A stretch of 64,000 bases of DNA from RU20A sp042610495 (GTDB taxonomy: Bacteria; Pseudomonadota; Alphaproteobacteria; Rhizobiales; Rhizobiaceae): NCBI RefSeq assembly GCF_042610495.1, contig NZ_JBHGAP010000001.1, forward strand, positions 1,426,001 to 1,490,000, given 5' to 3'. The notes under the pieces are model-generated. The model did no database searches, was not told the DNA's origin, and saw nothing but the letters and a program-made list of their open reading frames with translations. The position numbers were made by a program, and so were the translations under genes. Below, piece after piece: positions 61,190-64,000 of the stretch. Positions within the stretch are counted from its first letter, which is position 1. Every line of letters begins with the position of its first letter.

Positions 61190-61224
61190 TTTGAAACCGC
61201 TTTCAAATGAAGCGTTACAACGCT
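61190..61224 (-). promoter_or_regulatory. Two palindromic operators upstream of thuA
   Basis: TTTGAAA-CCGC-TTTCAAA (61190-61207) is a near-perfect LacI-type dyad, and AGCGTT-AC-AACGCT (61211-61224) is a perfect 6-2-6 palindrome, 3 nt further. They lie 48-82 nt from the thuA start, where a repressor would block transcription. The rest of the 315-bp gap to the SMR gene holds no gene. Confidence 0.75.
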
Positions 61225-61457
61225 CCTGCGCCGCCCGCAAGACGGGGTGACGGCGGCCTGCGAAAGAAATTCAGCCCTTGCGCATGGATGATGCCGCGCC
61301 TTGGTGAAGGGCGGATCGCTCCGGTTTCCGTGAAGCGGCACCATCGGTGCCGGCGCCTCCATCATGTCGCCTGATCCTGGGTTCACGCGACATGCTGGAG
61401 AATTCTGTTTTGCATGTCTTTTTCCTGAAACCGCGACACACTTTCAGGAGACATGCC

Positions 61458-61799
61458 TTAGTGAAATGTGGAGGACGACAAAAGGTTCAAGACCAGAACA
61501 CCGGCAATGATGAGGCCGAGGCCGACAACGGCGGCGAGATCGAGCGTCTGACCGAAGACGACGAAACCGACGAGCGAGATCAGCACGATGCCGAGCCCGC
61601 TCCACACCGCATAGGCGATGCCGACCGGCAGGGTGCGCAGCGTCAGCGACAGGAAGTAGAAGGCGATGGCATAGCAGACCACCATCATCGCCGTCGGCCA
61701 GGGCCGGGTGAAATGCTGCGCCGCCTGCATGGCCGAAGTGCCCAGCACCTCGAAGACGATGGCGATGACGAGAAGCGAGTAGACGGCAACAGGGCTCAT
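61458..61799 (-). CDS. SMR-family (EmrE/QacE-like) exporter
   Basis: A 113-residue four-helix transporter exporting cationic compounds or guanidinium-type substrates. TM1 carries the essential acidic residue, Glu17, in VFEVLGTSAM; PVGIAYAVWSGLGIVLI and the C-terminal LGLIIAGVLVLNL are characteristic of the EmrE/QacE (Smr) branch. The start at 61799 was chosen by family alignment. It is 129 bp after the TetR gene on the same strand, which probably regulates it. Confidence 0.92.
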   Translation of the reverse strand: MSPVAVYSLLVIAIVFEVLGTSAMQAAQHFTRPWPTAMMVVCYAIAFYFLSLTLRTLPVGIAYAVWSGLGIVLISLVGFVVFGQTLDLAAVVGLGLIIAGVLVLNLLSSSTFH

Positions 61800-61928
61800 G
61801 GAAGGGCTCCGGAGACGGCGGCAAGACCCGCCGGACGACAAGAGGAAACGACAAGGGGAAGATCCGCGCGCCGCAGGTCTGCGCGGCGGGATAGGAAAAG
61901 AGACGGCCCAAGGGGGCCGCAGCAAGGC

Positions 61929-62489
61929 TCACTCGGTGGTGAGGGCCATCAGACGCGCCTTCAGCGCTTGCCGTTCCCCGGGCTCGAGCCGGTGGCTGCC
62001 CAGCATGTCGGCCAGCCAGACCCCGTCCGCCGCAAACCGCGCCGCAAGGCAGCCGGGCGTGGCATCCGTCTCGGCGTGGTGCGCGGCCTTCTCCGCCACG
62101 AAAGCCTGCCAGCGCGCCTTCAGCGACGGGTCCGCCAGCAGCGCGACGGTCAGCACGCGCCAGCCGGCGCCGGCAGGGGCATCCTCAAGGTCGAAGCAGA
62201 CCGCGACATAGGCCCGTGAGTACCGCCCGGCCGGCACGCTGTCCGCGGCCATGGCGGCGGTAACGGCCGCGTCGAACGCGACCAGAAGCCGCTCGAACAG
62301 GCCATCGATCAGCGCCGCCTTGTTTGGGAAATGATGCAGGAGCCCGCCCTTGCTGACCCCCGCAGCCGCCGCCACCGCATCCAGCGTCACGCCTGAAATG
62401 CCGGCCTCGGCCGCAAGCGCGCCCGTTACGGCCAGCACCTGCTGGCGGACCTGTTCCGGCTGCTTCGATTTGCGGTGCGCGTTCGTCAT
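61929..62489 (-). CDS. TetR-family repressor
   Basis: A 186-residue regulator. HTH at ~12-58 (VTLDAVAAAAGVSKGGLLHHFPNKAALIDGLF), then a variable ligand domain with a TetR_C-like segment (CFDLEDAPAGAGWRVLTVALLADPSLKARWQAF). It precedes the SMR exporter on the same strand and has a perfect palindrome 17-30 nt before its start, so autorepression and control of the pump are likely. Confidence 0.92.
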   Translation of the reverse strand: MTNAHRKSKQPEQVRQQVLAVTGALAAEAGISGVTLDAVAAAAGVSKGGLLHHFPNKAALIDGLFERLLVAFDAAVTAAMAADSVPAGRYSRAYVAVCFDLEDAPAGAGWRVLTVALLADPSLKARWQAFVAEKAAHHAETDATPGCLAARFAADGVWLADMLGSHRLEPGERQALKARLMALTTE

Positions 62490-62505
62490 GCACTCTCTCT
62501 AACAT

Positions 62506-62519
62506 ACCGTCTGGACGGT
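62506..62519. promoter_or_regulatory. TetR operator palindrome
   Basis: ACCGTC-TG-GACGGT, perfect 6-2-6 dyad, 17 nt upstream of the tetR start, overlapping the likely promoter. The form matches operators of many TetR regulators. Confidence 0.82.
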
Positions 62520-62669
62520 TTGCAAGAGAGGCGCATATCCCTGCGCACGCATCGGCTGCGCGCCATTTGCCGCAGGGGGCAAGGCCTGAAGCCCGCGATG
62601 AATGTCGCGAGGCGCATTGCATGCCACGGCCAGCCTGCCCTATCTGGAACCGAGAACGGGAGACGGATC

Positions 62670-63062
62670 ATGGCGGAAGGCGAGACCACCACGCTCTATG
62701 AGGCGATCGGCGGTGACGAGGCGGTGAAGGCGCTGACGGAGCGCTTCTACGTGCTGATGGACACGCTGCCGGAAGCTGCCCGCTGCCGCGCCCTTCACCC
62801 TGACGACCTCACGGGCAGCCGGGAAAAGCTCTACCTCTACCTGACGGGATGGCTGGGTGGCCCGCCCGTCTATGTCGAGCGCTACGGCCACCCCATGCTG
62901 CGCCGACGCCATTTCGGCGCAGCGATCGGCCCGGTGGAGGTGGAGGAATGGCTGCTCTGCTTTGATCGCGCACTGGACGAAACCGTAGCACATCCGAAGC
63001 TTCGCGAGATCATCCGCGAGCCGATCACGCGGCTCGCCCACCATATGCGCAACACCGAGTAG
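62670..63062 (+). CDS. Truncated hemoglobin, group II
   Basis: A 130-residue globin for O2/NO chemistry. LYEAIGGDEAVKALTERFYVLM (helices A-B), YLTGWLGGPPVYVERYGHPMLRRRHF with the proximal His (near residue 77) and WLLCFDRAL with the conserved Trp identify group II (trHbO-like). Chosen start is the ATG at 62670 with GGGAGACGG upstream; the longer frame lacks globin features. It faces the tetR gene across its promoter region. Confidence 0.92.
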   Translation: MAEGETTTLYEAIGGDEAVKALTERFYVLMDTLPEAARCRALHPDDLTGSREKLYLYLTGWLGGPPVYVERYGHPMLRRRHFGAAIGPVEVEEWLLCFDRALDETVAHPKLREIIREPITRLAHHMRNTE

Positions 63063-63106
63063 ATGGCGCCGACCCGCCCGAACGCCACGACATCAAGGAA
63101 CAGAGC

Positions 63107-63484
63107 ATGACTGCCAACGCGCCCCTTCCCCTCACCCAGCGCAGTTTCGTGGCCGTGGCCGGCCTGATGGGGGCTGCCGGTGTGGCGCTCGCCGCCGCTG
63201 CCGCCCATGGGGGTGACGCCCGCGAACTCGGCGCCGCCTCGGCGATCTGCCTTGCCCATGCCCCGGCACTGCTGGCGCTCGGGCTTTCCGGCGGCCGGCT
63301 GCGGCTCGGCGCGCTGGCAGCGATCCTGCTCTTTGCCGGCGCCGGCCTGTTTTCGCTGGACATGGCCTCCCGCCACTTTTGGGGAGGCCCGGTCTTCCCG
63401 ATGGCTGCGCCCACGGGCGGCACGACGGCCATTCTCGGCTGGGTGGTGCTGGCCATCGGCGCGCTGCTGCCGCAGGGGCGGTAG
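63107..63484 (+). CDS. DUF423 membrane protein
   Basis: A 125-residue protein with four predicted transmembrane helices (FVAVAGLMGAAGVALAAAAAH onward). The pattern AAHG…, LAHAPALLALGL, FAGAGLFSLDM and APTGGTTAILGWVVLAIGAL matches the DUF423 family, function unknown. It begins 44 nt after the hemoglobin gene and is likely co-transcribed with it. Confidence 0.85.
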   Translation: MTANAPLPLTQRSFVAVAGLMGAAGVALAAAAAHGGDARELGAASAICLAHAPALLALGLSGGRLRLGALAAILLFAGAGLFSLDMASRHFWGGPVFPMAAPTGGTTAILGWVVLAIGALLPQGR

Positions 63485-63497
63485 GCCGGTAATCGGG

Positions 63498-63812
63498 CTA
63501 CGCGCCCTCAACCACCGTATAGCCCTCGAACTGCGGCGGTCCGAGATACATGGCGCGGTTGTCGCCGGCATTGCGGTGGGCGGCGCGGAAATTTTCCGAT
63601 GTCGTCCAGGCCGCGAAGGCTTCGCGGCTTGCCCAGAGCGAGTTGGAGATGAACGGCGTGTAGCCCTCATCCGCTTTCGTCTCGCCGCGCAAAAGGCGGA
63701 ACTCGATGAAGCCGGGATTCTCCGCAAGCGTCGAATCGCGGTTCTTCCAGACGGCCTCGAAGGCTTCCTCGTGGCCCGCGACGATCTTGAAGCGGTTCAT
63801 GGCAATGAACAT
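63498..63812 (-). CDS. ABM-domain monooxygenase (IsdG/HmuQ-like)
   Basis: A 104-residue antibiotic-biosynthesis-monooxygenase fold protein. MFIAMNRFKIVAGHEEAFEAVW, NPGFIEFRLLRG, ISNSLWASREAFAAWTTSENFRAAH with Trp/His positions like IsdG/HmuQ heme oxygenases. Possible heme degradation, consistent with the nearby globin only by proximity; other ABM proteins share this fold. It is convergent with the DUF423 gene (14-bp gap). Confidence 0.85.
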   Translation of the reverse strand: MFIAMNRFKIVAGHEEAFEAVWKNRDSTLAENPGFIEFRLLRGETKADEGYTPFISNSLWASREAFAAWTTSENFRAAHRNAGDNRAMYLGPPQFEGYTVVEGA

Positions 63813-63879
63813 GGGCTCTCCCCCGGTTTGTTTGAGGCCAAAGGATGGGCCGGACTAAGGCCCGTTACAAGACCTGCCC

Positions 63880-64000
63880 TTACGAACGCCGCGCCGATGA
63901 CGCACCGAAGAGGATGACCTGGCCGCCATCGGCGATCCTGCGGCGAAGACGCGCCCCCTCTTTACGGATGAAGGGCAGGATGAGCGCGGACGGACGTTCC
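63880..64000 (-). CDS. Possible 3' end of an unidentified gene (cut by window edge)
   Basis: The minus strand is open from the right edge to a TAA at 63880-63882, giving 39 residues that end FGASSARRS and include LILPFIRKEGARLRR. Bases 63813-63879 would be the gap to the ABM gene. Too short for a family call; it could be chance. Confidence 0.4.
   Translation of the reverse strand, partial: ERPSALILPFIRKEGARLRRRIADGGQVILFGASSARRS

Noticed and set aside
1..64000. CRISPR arrays, insertion sequences, prophage or secretion-system genes
   Set aside because: No regularly spaced direct repeats, transposase or phage-like proteins were found.

Overview
The window looks like a piece of a Rhizobiaceae genome (Rhizobium/Agrobacterium/Shinella type). 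Reasons: high GC, alphaproteobacterial codon use, a chvE-gguA-gguB-gguC sugar locus with a divergent gbpR-like LysR gene, a GGAA-N6-TTCC operator in front of an inositol dehydrogenase gene (the IolR site known from rhizobia), thuA/thuB genes, an iron-sulfur (FeS-BCP/PhrB type) photolyase, and short palindromic repeats typical of the order. No phage, insertion sequence or CRISPR array was seen. One tRNA gene (Arg, CCG anticodon) is present.

Layout. 1-1436: 5' part of glycerol kinase and a 3-hydroxybutyrate dehydrogenase. 1525-17838: a purine-catabolism island. xdhA-xdhB-(DUF559)-xdhC make and mature xanthine dehydrogenase, guaD turns guanine into xanthine, and puuD is a membrane urate oxidase with a cytochrome c tail. 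uraH and uraD carry 5-hydroxyisourate to allantoin, puuE opens allantoin, and allA splits ureidoglycolate. A GcvA-like LysR regulator sits between xdhC and puuD. An FMN lactate dehydrogenase, a diguanylate cyclase and an L,D-transpeptidase are interspersed. The allantoate-degrading step is not in the window. 18011-24743: a PRC-barrel stress-type protein, a divergent FAD-oxidase/MnmD pair (probably a split MnmC), an MttB-family methyltransferase, a host-attachment-type protein and a DEAD-box helicase.

24887-30116: an EamA exporter, then an operon of circularly permuted ATP-grasp, alpha-E and transglutaminase-like genes (a conserved but functionally unassigned peptide-modification system), then a PIN/Phd toxin-antitoxin pair. 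30236-38402: L-arabinonate dehydratase, gguC, gguB, gguA, chvE and divergent gbpR, i.e. uptake and non-phosphorylative breakdown of arabinose/galactose-type sugars. 39580-47846: iolG under an IolR-type operator, a chemoreceptor, a ROK regulator and a xylFHG (GxySBA-like) ABC importer with a perfect 21-bp palindrome at its promoter.

48045-58064: a lipoprotein, the photolyase with its overlapping SDR gene, tRNA-Arg, an HD-GYP phosphodiesterase, an ABC-F protein, a LprI-MliC two-domain lysozyme-inhibitor-like protein, an M19 dipeptidase and a lipoprotein hydrolase. 58061-64000: a LacI regulator convergent with thuB-thuA, an SMR exporter with a TetR gene and palindromic operator, a truncated hemoglobin, a DUF423 protein, an ABM-domain protein and the cut-off end of a further possible gene.

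The common theme is scavenging of plant- and soil-derived carbon and nitrogen (purines, arabinose/galactose, xylose/glucose, inositol, disaccharides), each with its own regulator or operator. The best candidate for an under-described system is the ATP-grasp/alpha-E/transglutaminase operon at 26186-29392.
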